From the NCBI GenBank assembly GCA_022316685.1, contig JAKJHU010000014.1, positions 3,715,001-3,779,000 of the forward strand: a DNA stretch of 64,000 nucleotides, read 5' to 3'. Every line of letters starts with the position of its first letter. Position 1 is the stretch's first letter. The stretch is from Progne subis subis. Lineage: Eukaryota > Chordata > Aves > Passeriformes > Hirundinidae. Position numbers and translations under genes: made by a program. The notes below the pieces were generated by a model. It was not told the DNA's origin and ran no database searches. It saw only the letters and a program-made list of their open reading frames with translations. Below are positions 49,690 through 61,347 of the stretch, piece by piece.

Positions 49690-49985
49690 CAATTCTACAA
49701 TCCTGTCAGAATCTGCAGCTTTGATATTAATAATCAGTGTTTTCAGAGCTGCCTTAGATGAACCTGGGTGGCACACAGATGGCAAGTCATTTACATGATA
49801 AAAAGGAGAACTGGTCCGTCTCTGGATCCCCAGGGGTGCTGTGACCCATTAGCAGAGGAAAGACGACCTTTACTGAATAATAATTGAGAACTATTACTAA
49901 GATAATTACAAAACCAATTGACTGCCAGAAGGCCTAGACCTTGGCTCTCCAATTTATATAGCAACTGCTGGTTATCTGTACAGAA
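49690..49985 (-). pseudogene. Reverse-transcriptase relic of an L2-like LINE, frameshifted
   Basis: On the minus strand, 49985 down to 49794 translates into a stretch that follows the palm region of non-LTR retrotransposon reverse transcriptases: QQLLYKLES, then AVNWFCNYLSNSSQ, then a decayed GVPQGS-LGPLLF motif read as WGSRDGPVLLFIM. The frame stops at a TAA just after FIM. After a one-base shift the homology continues as VNDLPSVCHPGSSKAAL (about 49790-49740), matching the NDLPSVC word after LLF in L2/Jockey-type enzymes. A degraded position where the catalytic FADD box should be follows at about 49705. CR1 uses different words here (an NWL-GR-Q type), so an L2-like element is more likely than CR1. 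It is not functional. No neighbouring 5' or 3' parts of the element were recognised. Confidence 0.8.
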
Positions 49986-51373
49986 AAAAAAGACAGGCTT
50001 AGGGTTCACAAACACCATAACCTCAACATCTGCCTGCCATCTAAAGATAATGATTGGGTATTAATTAATTTGAACAGTGCAGTCATTGCAGAGGTAAACC
50101 GCATCACAAATCAGACACTTAACATAACCTGAAGTTATCATGTTTCCATCCAGCCTGTGTTGACAGGAAGAATGCTCTCAGGTAAATTAAACTGTTGCAG
50201 GTCACAACATGAAAATGAATTAAGTTAATTCTCTTTAACAGGGAACATGATTACGACTCTGTGTTGGATGCTGTACCAGTTAACACGATAAAAGCTTTTT
50301 AGAATATGTTTGGCAAAATGCTCCTCTCATATCATTTGGTAGTGCACACGCCTGCTACTGCTTTTCCAGTTTCCCTCCTCTGCAGGAAGGAGGAGACAGA
50401 AGTTATTGGCCTTTGTTAATTTTCAAAAGAGGGATACCAGGAAACAAAACTATCAGAGGGTGTCTGTGGTGAGACACCACCAATTCTCTGTGGGGAAAAT
50501 CCTGGGCAGCACTAAAAATCCATGTAAGATTCTCCTGGGCTTCTCCCATGTCTTCTACAGGCATAAAAGATATAAAAAATACAGTCAACACACCATATGT
50601 GTTGTTGATTGGATTTCCAAAATTATCCTTCCTTACATGTGAAGGGTATTTTGAAGAAGCTTTCAAAAGCAGAGGGATTTAACAACTTAGTGCCGAGTTT
50701 CACGACCTGGGAACTGATATTTAGGAATGTAGAACATCAGAAATACCTGAAACACACACAAAAAAATCATAGCTGGCCTTCCTCCTTATGATGGAAACAG
50801 CTGAAATTACTGTGACAAATGCTTTGGTTAAAATATTCTTTCACCTAAAACCTGCTTCTTGATTTTTAACTCCGCTACTGAGTCCCATAGTTGGGATTCT
50901 TTGAGGACTCTCCACTAAAAGGAGTGTTACAGGTAGTCATTCTTCAAGGGAGATAATTTAAATCACAGCATGAAATTTATATAAAATTCAATTCACATTT
51001 GAGACCTGTAGTAAAAAAGAGCTGCCAACACTGACAGAATGCTTGTTCTGCATGACAGAAATGCTAATGGAGACAATTTCATACCCAAGAAGTACCTATA
51101 TAATAGCATGCGGTGGAGAAAGGAGATAATGCACTCAATTTACAACAAGATGCGTGAGTTAGGATTCAAATTAATGAAGAGTTAAAAAAAAAATTAGCTG
51201 CACTCTCAGATGAACCATCTATCACCAAATTCAAACATGTAAGATAGCCGGGGCCCGAGGACACTGGCTCTGAACTTCAGGAGTCCCACCAGCTGGCAGG
51301 TCACACCCTCAGGATGGACTGGTTTGGGATTGAAGGTTTAGATTAGTCAGGATTGATTGATTGACTATTTTAT

Positions 51374-51376
<3 letters not shown>
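49986..51376. other. Unique non-coding sequence, no gene seen
   Basis: AT-rich. The 50.05-50.4 kb part, with CAGTCATTGCAGAGGTAAAC, looks constrained by eye but was not tested. No exon was recognised. Confidence 0.55.

Positions 51377-51421
<45 letters not shown>
51377..51421. repeat. (TA)16 followed by T13
   Basis: Perfect (TA)16 at 51377-51408, then T13 and AGAGCTC. The layout matches the tract at 36580. Confidence 0.95.
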
Positions 51422-53350
51422 AGAGCTCTACTTTCCAAGCGTAAGAGTTTTGGAGGAAGTAAAGCACCGCTGCTATTTATGTGGGAGTTCCCTCTTCTTC
51501 ACTCTGTCAGGAGCAACGAGTGCACGGAACTAGGGCTGACAGCAACAGTGACCATGAAAACTTCCCTAACCACAGTCAGGATTTGGGAAAAGCCAACTGC
51601 CAATGATCTATCCATCTTCAAGTCTGGAGTAACCAAAGCACAGCATTCTCAAGACCTGACATCAGAACTTAGACAGGAAAGTCTTATTCTGTTATAATGT
51701 CTTTGTTTACAGAGGCCCTGGCTTAGAACACAGCATAATTTTATTAAAAGTCTTTGACAATTTATTCCTGTGAGCATTCCACAGTCACAGTAATTTATTA
51801 TTTCTCTACCAACCTGATATAAATAAAATCTGAAAAAAATAGTGAATATATGAATAGATTAATATATATTAATACAATATTAATACAAGCAAAGACATCA
51901 GTGGCAATCAGAAATAGGAAGAAGATAAGTGATAAATGAAGATAATAGAAGACAAATGTCTTGATGAGATAAAGTGAATCAACCCCAAAAGTGTCTGAAA
52001 GAGTGAAATCACATTCTGGTAGGAAGAGCAGATGAAGGATAATGCAGCAGGAAGAATGGGGATTAGGGCAGAGTAGGTGCACACATTTTTGTATTAAATC
52101 AGCACTGCAACAGTAGCTGGCACTCCTCAGAAAATAATCCTCTGAGTTCCTTGATAGGGCATTTTGGCCACAGACAGTGTATGGCTTTAACCCCACCCCA
52201 CCAATTTGTCTGAACACTCTCACTGTCACACATCCAGCTCTGTGCAATCTCTGCCTTGCCCAGGGAGAATAGGGAAAATTTAAATCAATATATGCACTGC
52301 GTCCTTGGAATCAAGAAAGCATCTTGCTCTGGGATTGGAACTATTGCAAATGTCTGGTGGCACTTTCTACCCAGCGACTTGTGGGGAATCTGTCCACAGA
52401 GACTGGCACTGAAGTCAGTCCATTCTCTGACTGTGGGTTACATATTTGTGCTGTAACTCATCCTAGAAAGGTTTGGGTTTTTTTTAAATTTCCTGTCAAT
52501 CACCCTCTCCCCGTCAATAACCCCTGTGATATAACATGTTTTCGAGCAGTTTTTCCTCAAAAGACTTAAGCTGTAGTATGGCCCTTATGCAGCTTTTGAC
52601 TGTTGTAATTGTAGTGGAGATCAACAGAACTGGATGCTGTTCTGTCATCCTTGACTGGGCTCCTGGTGCTAATCAGGAGTTGGAAATTGCACATTCAGAT
52701 GGATTTACAGACATATAGTATGTGACAATTCAGCAAGCAGTAAAGAGGATTGTTTTGAATTCTTAAAGGTTAGTGATGCAAGCTGCAGCGACTAAAGATT
52801 TTTGAGCCTTGAAAGAAAACCAATTAGGTGTAGGAAACAAACACATTGCAGTAATGTAATCTATATTTTCATATATTTAAGGCCAGGAGAAGAGATTAGT
52901 TCATCTACACTGAGTTTTTGTTTCAGATACTTATATTCCACCCAATTACCTCTGATATTGAGACCCCATTACTTCTGCAGGCAAAAAAATTACTTTCAGA
53001 AAGTATACAGACTGTATTTGAAAGTCTCCAGAGATGGGGTCTACCATTTTCCACTGCAACTTAACCTGCCCCAAAGTTTAATTACCATCTCTGTGAAACA
53101 ATGAGAAAAAAACAGCAGCAAGTGCTTTATTTCTAATTTGAAATTGCCTTGCTTTAGCTCCCAGCTACTGGTTCTTGCTATATGTTCCTTCTGTAGATTA
53201 AAGAATCCTCCAGTATTTCATGTTTTCTTCACAGAAAGGTGTTTATACAGGCTTAACTTCCTTTTTTTATAAGCTCAACAGAAATCTCCCACTGGAATGC
53301 ATTTTTCTCTGCCCTCCAAAACCTTCTTGTACCTCTACTTTGTACATACC
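51422..53350. other. Unique non-coding sequence, no gene seen
   Basis: A 149-codon minus-strand open frame at 51798-52247 starts at TTG. Its C-terminal half is a Phe/Leu/Ile-rich translation of AT-rich DNA and shows no domain. Nothing else was recognised. Confidence 0.6.
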
Positions 53351-53373
53351 TTTTTTTTTTTTTTTTTTTTTTT
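53351..53373. repeat. Poly(T) run, 23 bp
   Basis: Pure T23 followed by CCCCTTC. Confidence 0.95.
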
Positions 53374-54790
53374 CCCCTTCATCACAGATAGCAGGAACAT
53401 TCCCCATATTCTGCTGTTCATCTGTAACGGTTAGAGACTTTAATATCATCATACTACTTTAAATTCTGTTTTTATCCATAACCTTAAAGGAATTTTTACC
53501 ATAATGAAAACTGAGCAAATTTTGCCATTGAAATCATGAGGGAAAAGAGATGAGGCATTAAATGCAAGCCAATGTACTGAAGGAAGCAAAAATAATAAGT
53601 CAGATTTAGAGCCCAATGGGCCAACCTGCAGAGCAAGCTGCATAAGCATCCCACACACTACATTTTTATTTTTTTCCATAGTACTGGAAAAAAGCATTGC
53701 CTCCTTTCAAAAAAAGCATGCATACATTTTCAGCAAATCCTATCATGGAAAGATCTAGAAAGGGAGGGAGGAGAAAGATAACTCAGTTTAACATATTATG
53801 GCTATGATGAAGCCTTGTTTTTGCATTGGATATTATGGTAATAATAGTATCTTTCTAATAACCCAAGAGCTGAAGGGATGACCAAATAAATTCCCTGTTC
53901 CCCAACGGCCTAATGCACACTTTGAAGGTGGTCACAGCACTGACAATCAATTATCATTTCCTAAGACTCTTTAGAAACATGAACACCTTGGCTTTTCCTG
54001 CCGTAAATGGTTAAAATACAAAACTACTGGGAGGGAAGGTGGGGAATTCATAGAAGCAGAACAAATTCTGAAGCTTATGAAATCACAGTTGAATTTTAAT
54101 GGAATACAGTCAATTAAATAAACATCACGGAAACATAACAAACAATGCAGGTTACAAATCTTGTTAGCTACAAATATGTTACCCATTTGTTAAAATGACC
54201 TTGGTTTGTGTGACACAAACTGGGCACCAGATGGACAGCTGCCTGAGGGAATTATTTTTTCTGCCAAAGTACCAATATTCAAGTCATTTTTTATACTTAC
54301 TTTCTTTTGTTCTCTTTCTTATGGATTTGGACTAGCATAAGTTCTTTGTTATTTTTCATCATCACTTTTCTCCTTGGGCATCCTCATGCTTATTGGTTTG
54401 TTATATTGGTCTCTATCTGTGCAATGATCTGTGTTTCTATGATTTCCATGGATTTATTATTCTTACAAGAATCAGCTTTAGTTCTGCAACTGTCATGCTT
54501 CATTTCTGTTAGAAATCTTAAATATCTATATATATTTCTTACAGATTATGAGTCACAGTCCACAGTTATAATTCTGATCTTATAAAAAAATGAAGCGATG
54601 TGTGACATACAAACACGACACATAAAACATTTTTAAAAGATGCTTAGTCTACTTTTATACCCTATAACTGCACTTCTAGCTAAGCACAGCTGCCAGTCAA
54701 AAGATGTAAATTCTTGGTTTTATCACTCGCATGGCCAACAACACAATTAAGCATAGGCAAACGAGTATCTCCCAAAATCTGATTCAGATT
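53374..54790. other. Unique non-coding sequence, no gene seen
   Basis: The 92-codon hydrophobic open frame at 54307-54585 is explained by T-rich composition. I do not call it a gene. Confidence 0.6.
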
Positions 54791-54807
54791 AAAAAAAAAA
54801 AAAAAAA
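54791..54807. repeat. Poly(A) run, 17 bp
   Basis: Pure A17 between CAGATT and TAATTAGGG. Confidence 0.95.
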
Positions 54808-57031
54808 TAATTAGGGATCACTCCAGGTATGTTCAGAACACAATCAAAGTTCAAACAAAGCCAGTCTGCTGTGAGGTGCTTCATTTGGGGAACATAATTT
54901 TCTGCACATCCAAGTGCATGGGGTCTACATGAGTGCAGCCCAATTATCTTTTATAAGCTGTGTAAAGCTGAGGGTAAGGAAATTAAAGTTTTAGGAATAG
55001 TTCAGATATGGTACAAAAATATGCTTTCCATTTAGAGTAATAAAATCATGTTCACAGAAATCCACTGAAAAAGATGGCTGAAAAGGCAACAGAAGGTGTG
55101 GCCATGCCAAGAAATGTGCAAATTTAGTTTGTTCATTTGTTCAGGTGTGCAGTAAGAGGAAAGCTCATCACTATGCCAACCCTGGGGCACCGCCTTATTC
55201 TTCTCATGGTAATTTGGAATCCTGTTTCTATGAAGAAACTGTGACTCACTGTTTCATTGGAATTTGTATGCCTTTGCTGTATAAAAATACTGATTTCAGT
55301 GATTGTTCATAGAACAGTCCTGAGCTTTTTGAAATCAATCTTTTCTTATAATATCCAATAACAGCTTTTCCCAGCAGGCATATTTAATTTTACCAAATCC
55401 CACATCAGCTGAAGCTCATTTCTTTCCACATACAAAGCCTAACAAAGACAAATTTCTTACTTTTTGTTCTGATTTGTGTATTGAGACCATAACTCATTTT
55501 TGACCAAAGAAGCAAAGCCAGAAGTCATTTTCATTAAATTGACCCCAAAACTTCCAAAGCACTGTAACAGCCAGTCAATAAAACCTGAACCAAATAGTTA
55601 ATTTGTATTAAGAGCTGAGAAAAAAGTATGTATATCACCAATATAAAGCATTTGCAAGCTCCTATGTTTTTGCTGCTTGCAAATTTGCAGAGCATCTGGG
55701 TGCTGAGATGAAATTCTGCACCTGTTCAGGGACAACTCTCCCACATGCACTCGTTTTTCTGGGGAGCAAAATACAAATTCACATAGTGCTGGACCTAACG
55801 AGGCCGAGTAACCTGCACACAGCAGCTGGAGAGCCTTGAGTGAACCACAAAACTGCAGAAATCACTGAAAATTAATGTTTGTCTGGAGGCAATAGCTGAG
55901 GCAAATATAACCCCGTGTCATTGTGCATCCCAGGTACTGCAGGAACAAAAGGAATCACCCAGCACCATCTCACAGTGCAATGGTTTCCCATCTCCTTCTG
56001 CTCTCCCTGCCTTCTGCCCCACTGCACAGCCCCAGGGGAAGGCTGATCAAGCAGGAGCTGGCTTTGCCCCAGGAGAATCCCAGTTTAAAACCTGTGCTGA
56101 TAATCTTTGCTCAGTTCATGGCAAAAACCCACAAGTCTACAGGGTGCAATACATTTGACAACTATAAGAAACAAAAATTAGCTTTTTAATTTTTTTTTTT
56201 TTCCCTTTCAAATTGTCTGTGTTGGATCAGACTGCAGTGTTGGTTACCATTTGGTTTTGGTAGGAAAGCAGCTGGAAGGTAGTTAATATTGACTGGGGTT
56301 TTTTTTGCAGTAACTTCTCATTTCACAGTTTCTGAGCACAAAATCAAGCCATTCCACAAAATAAAAGATCTGACGATGAAACCCATTTAAAACAACCTTC
56401 TGTCTGTTGAAGAAACTGTTGAAGTGAATTAAAATAAAGCACCCAACCTTTGACAGAACAAGCTGGTGGCCTCTCAAATTTTGGTTCTAGCACGCACAAG
56501 GAGCAGATCCCAGAGCCTGGCTCTGCTGCATGGATGCAGCAGTCTCTCACACCAACATGAGGGATAAAGCACCAGGCTTGATGCTCTTATAATTGGATTT
56601 AACATGAAAGGAAAGCTCTCAGGTACCTCCGGTTGCTATGAAACCATTGACATTTTCTGTTGGAAAGTAATTTGTCCTTTAGTATAGTGCTAAATTAGAA
56701 AGCAAGCACATGGTATGTGTGCAATATTGAGGACTCTAATTGCCTTTGAATGGAAGGTAACACCACCTGAGCAGACCAAAAAGCTTAATGTTGCATCTCC
56801 CAACAGCAGCAGTGACTCTGAGATGGCCACTCCGGGCCAGGAGATCCCTGTGCAGTAGAGCTGCCTACCTGACATCCACATTCTTTTCCATCAGAGAATC
56901 TGGCCCAGAAATTATTAAGCGCATTCATGCGAATTATGCAAAGATTTCAATAAATTCCCAAGCATCCCAGCTAGGTGAGATAGTGAAGCTGCTCAGAAAT
57001 ATGATTAAGGAAGGTTGGAAAAAGAAAGGCT
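54808..57031. other. Unique non-coding sequence, no gene seen
   Basis: Single-copy DNA with a T13 run at 56190-56202. Open frames at 55923-56189 and 56283-56550 show no domain. Confidence 0.6.
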
Positions 57032-57115
57032 AAGGTTGGAAAAGGCCTTTAAGACCACTGAGTCCAATCAGTCCCAGCTCTGCTGGGTTCACCACTAAAG
57101 CAAGTCCCAGCAGGA
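57032..57115 (-). mobile_element. Diverged CR1 LINE fragment
   Basis: AAGGTTGGAAAAGGCCTTTA, AGACCACTGAGTCCAATC and TTCACCACTAAAGCAAGTCC match the reverse complement of a CR1 3' region, the same subfamily type as the copy at 44289. The terminal ATTCTATG-like repeats are missing. The right boundary is approximate. Confidence 0.8.
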
Positions 57116-58714
57116 AAGGAGCAGGCTGAGAGGCAAATAAGAGCAAGAGGCTGAGCAGGCTCTTTGGCTCAGGCAGGCCTGCTTCTAAGGCAACCTCATT
57201 CCAAGATCACCCCAAAGTTAAAACCATCAGCAAAAAAAACAGCCTTCAAAAAGAATCTGGAGAGTCCAGCACGAGTGCAATCACCCTCCTAACAAAAACA
57301 TTTCATTTTCACATTCCTCTGCACCAGGCTAATAGCTTCCATCACAGTCAGCAGCTCAGGCCACAGATCTGAGTGTAAAAATGATCCTTTCCCCAAATTA
57401 GTTATTGGCTGCCTTATGTAGTAAAGGTAATCAGGATAAACAAATGGATACCAAGATTTCCTCTGAGCAACAGGGCAGAAAGAAGTGTTTGGACATTAAA
57501 AACTACACAGCTGAAGAATATTATTGGGTCATAAATATAACAGGACAGCATTATTTTGAAAGTTTTCTTGGGTTTATATGAATAATAATATAGAATGTTC
57601 TTTTGTATTTCTTTCCATTGTGCATTGAATTTGGTGTGTATTACCTCCACATGAATAATGCAGTCTAGCAAAATTGATGGCACAGTTCTTTTGTTAAAGC
57701 AGTTATGAAATGAGAAAACAAAATCTACAAGGAAAAGTTATGAAAAAAACAACATTTCTCCAAGAATAAAAAGATGAAGTTGCCTGACCGTTTACATTTG
57801 TCTCCTGTGTCACGAATATTAGATCGGATTCCTTTTATTAATCCATTGATAGTTCCGTGAGGCAGCTCATTTTTGATAAACTCTGGTAGGGCTGCTGTAA
57901 ATACAAAAAAGATTTATGAATTAATTTTCATACGTAAATGACAAAATCTTTTGATACATTTGAAATATGTAGCCTCGCAGTTAGAACAGATATATGTGCA
58001 TGCATACATATGTATTAATTTAACACTCAGATCAGCTTGTTCTTTTAGAACACAGCTTAATGTCAACTCTTGCTTTTCTGGGGGAGAAAACGGTAAGCCA
58101 AAAAGGTAATTCACATTGAGGGCATACTAAAAATGAAAGATATGGACAATCTGTGACCTGGGAATTGTGCTGGACTAAAGATGTAGTGGGTTTTGTTCCA
58201 AAAGCATTTTAGTTTTCAAGTACCAACAGGCTGTGCAGCCAGTATGCTGTAAAAACACAGAGATGTACAGCTCATTACTATTATTACTTGAATTGTCTTT
58301 ATAGACACAAGGCCCAATCATGAACCTATTAGGCTAAAAATAGCACAAAAAGCATAAGCTGTAAATCAATCTGCAACTGCAGTGTACATGTAATTCACCA
58401 CTGCCCTGAATATCTGCATAAAGACAGAAGTTCCTCTGAGCTCCACATTTCCGTCAGCAGTGCATCAGAGTGGTTCAGCCCCTCCATTTCCTTCCTTTTC
58501 CAGTGAGACAGGGATTGTGATGGCCCTGCCAGGACTGTCACTGCCAGCATATGCTGAAAAGCAGAGAGCTGAAATCAAATTTTTCTTCATTTCCCGTGTA
58601 CCAGAGCAGTGACTTGTGTACCAGGATGTCCATGCTGACACTCCAGAAGTGTGGCATCCTCCTCCTTCTCTGCATCTTTCAGGCATTTTACAAAGGAAAC
58701 TCAGAATCATTCTT
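57116..58714. other. Unique non-coding sequence, no gene seen
   Basis: AT-rich single-copy sequence. No repeat family, RNA gene or exon was recognised. Confidence 0.6.
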
Positions 58715-58775
58715 CTGATTCTACAGACGGGAAGACCAAGGTACAAAAGCATGGAGTGACTTGCTCCAGAAGGAT
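58715..58775 (-). repeat. MIR-like ancient SINE relic
   Basis: TTCTACAGACGGGAAGACCA, AGGTACAAAAGCATGGAG and TGACTTGCTCCAGAAGG follow the reverse-complement MIR order (ACAGATGAGGAAACTGAG, then AGTGACTTGCCCAAGG). Divergence is high, so the call is moderate. Confidence 0.5.
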
Positions 58776-60268
58776 GGATGTCTTGTCGTTTTCATGGATC
58801 ATTAGTTAATATAATATGACACAAGCTTGCATAGCCCTTGACATGAACATTTTTAGGTTCTACAAGTGAAAGATAGAATTAACCAGATCATTGTTAGACA
58901 GAAAATGAGGTAGGGATGATACCTGTGAGGCTCGGTTATGGATCACCTCTTTGTAAGCACTGTACCTGTCTGGCACTTTGTTCTGTGCTGTTTATGGTGT
59001 GCTATATGTGTAAACTCTCTGGAGAAGAGGCTTTTAATTGCAGGACCACCCACAGGAACTACTGATTAATTCATAAGAATCACGGAATAAAAAAAAAATA
59101 AAAATGCAATATCCTGTGGGAAGAAATAAAACAGATTGAACTTCTTAATCTGCTGTGTGCTTCACCCTCATTGTCTGGGACCAAGAATGACTTCCAAAAG
59201 CTCAGAGAGCAATATACCCACCCTCCCTGATCTGTAGTGTGTCCTCACATTCTCTACACCAGGATACACTTTGTGCTGTGAATTATTCCGCTCTGACATT
59301 GTTTTTACTTACTAACATACTTTACTTTACTAACATACCTGTAACCTGTGGTTTGGTGTAGGGGGGTCAGGCCAGAGGTCAGCAGCATAATGGGATTTGT
59401 AATTCTAAAGGCTCTTGTCCCATCATAGGAAATTGCTTCACAATGCTCCTGCTTAGCAGCCTGCAGTCATGTACTAGAAAGCCAAGTAATGCCTGAGAGT
59501 GATGTAAACCAGCTTGGTCTGCACTAAATCTGGGGTTGCACTTGATGTAGTAACTCTGCATTGTTTTAAAAAACAGCATAACCCCCCTGTTACGTCCTAC
59601 ACAAGATCAGAAAAACTCCTGTACACAAAGAGAAAGTAATAGGCACATTTAATGGAAACACTTAAATAAGAAAATCAGCACAAAAACTAGTAGATGAGGT
59701 AAACATTTTTGCATTCAAGAAGTTTAGATACACTAATTAAAACATTCTTTTCTACACATAAGGTATATTTTACATCAGCTGTGTCCTGAAGCCAGACTAC
59801 AAGTCCATCAATAAAGGCATTTGTCATGTGTTTGCAAAATACACCCCCCAAGCTTATTTGGATTACATGAATCCTTTTAAGGTTATCCAGAAATGTGGCG
59901 TGTGCAAGCAGACATATTGACAATCCATGTCCAGGAGCATTAAAAATAAATAAGCAAGGGAAAAGATAAGTACAGAGAAGGATTTTGTACGTCCAAGTTA
60001 ATGCAGCATGTCAGGGAGCTGATCTGCCCTCCACTCCCCACAGATTGAACCATATATTATTTCTTAGTACTAACCCAGACAAGTATTTCATTATGACTCT
60101 TCATTATAGTCTCAGAGAGACTTTGCCAACTGTGCATCACATTCTTCTGCTCTGAAATATATTGGCTTAAATTCCTTTAGTTGTAAAGCATGCTTATTGA
60201 CGCTGTATTTCTTCTGTTTATTTACCTCATTACTCACTTATGTTGCTCCTCTCATGTTAGTCTGACTT
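58776..60268. other. Unique non-coding sequence with a short tandem duplication
   Basis: At 59303-59338 the word TTTACTT-ACTAACATAC occurs twice with a one-base difference in unit length. No gene was recognised. The stretch 59.35-59.58 kb looks constrained by eye only. Confidence 0.55.
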
Positions 60269-60303
60269 ATTTTACAGTAAAATTGATAATTTTACTGTAA
60301 AAT
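60269..60303. repeat. Perfect palindrome, 16-bp arms, 3-bp loop
   Basis: ATTTTACAGTAAAATT, GAT, AATTTTACTGTAAAAT: the arms are exact reverse complements. In DNA this could extrude as a cruciform. In RNA it would fold as an AU-rich stem-loop. No terminal inverted repeats of a known transposon were recognised. Confidence 0.95.
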
Positions 60304-61293
60304 TGTACAAGCCATTCATGTCAAGACCCATTCTCGTAGTTGGTTGCAAAAACTGAGTAAGAAAGTCTTAATTCAAATCAAAATACATAAAAAGCTCGCA
60401 AAGTATCTGTTAGTTTAATTGCTAGCCATGATGGTGGGGCTTGCAAAGTCCTAACCTCTTTAAACAGACATTAATAAGGAAAAGAAATAAATACATATAA
60501 TAAGTAATGAAATACATGTTGATAAATGTTATTTTGTGTCATCAGAAAAAAAACTTTACTATTTTATGAGGGGGGAAAAAGGGAATAAATATGAAAGCTA
60601 TAAGAAATTAAAAGTAATTTGAATAAATCTTACTTCGTTATTTTCATAGTAGTCAAATATTTCCGTTGGCAGCTGAGCAAGAAACTAGGCACATATATTT
60701 TTTTGATGTCAATAAAACTACTTGGGCTAAATTCTGCTTTAGTCCACATCAGAATGTGGCCCACCATCAACTTCAGCAGGGCTCCAACAATCTATTTCCC
60801 AGGTGACTAAATTCAACATGTGCAATAATACCCTTAGGGCATTGTATTACCTGCAAGCAGTGTCTGAGACATGGGAGGGGTAAAAGCAAAGCTCTAATGA
60901 GGTTTGAGCAGGGTGGGCTTTCACTTCAGGGTGTAGTTTAATTCTGTGCTTCACCACAGCGTTAAGGAATACACAAAAAAGCACATTGGTGAATTACGAA
61001 ATGCATCTCTCCCCAGAATGTTCACAATGTTATTTTGCTGCTCCAGGAGCTCTAAAAGGAGCACAGAGACAGAAGAGGTGGGAGAGCTGGAACACTTCTA
61101 TTAACCTATTAACTCACAGCCCCCCAGGGCTTGTTCATCATGGTGCCTATCAAAGTGTCAGTCTTTTCTATTACCTTTTCCTTCAGAAGATGTCTGTCTA
61201 TCATTGTCATGCTCTTCCAGCAGGATTATCCATCATTTTGGGTGAAGCCAGATCATTCATTTTCATGGCTCTCGCTGTTAGCGAGCTGGGATG

Positions 61294-61295
<2 letters not shown>
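60304..61295. other. Unique non-coding sequence, no gene seen
   Basis: AT-rich. A 6-bp hairpin, CTCGCT-GTT-AGCGAG, lies at 61271-61285, just before the A50 run. No gene was recognised. Confidence 0.6.

Positions 61296-61345
<50 letters not shown>
61296..61345. repeat. Poly(A) run, 50 bp
   Basis: Pure A50 between GGGATGGC and GTGTTTTATTC. There is no CR1 body, retrogene or target-site duplication next to it that I could recognise. Confidence 0.95.

Positions 61346-61347
<2 letters not shown>

Noticed and set aside
51798..52247. 149-codon minus-strand frame with a hydrophobic C-terminal half
   Set aside because: It starts at TTG, its hydrophobic part is the translation of T/A-rich DNA, and no domain or splice context supports it.
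59077..59095. AGAATCACGGAAT as another CR1 3' end
   Set aside because: The sequence after it does not continue into CR1, so the word match alone is not enough.
61271..61345. Hairpin CTCGCT-GTT-AGCGAG followed by A50, resembling a terminator
   Set aside because: Rho-independent terminators are bacterial and need a T run on the sense strand. On the opposite strand the T run would precede the hairpin. The 6-bp stem is likely chance.
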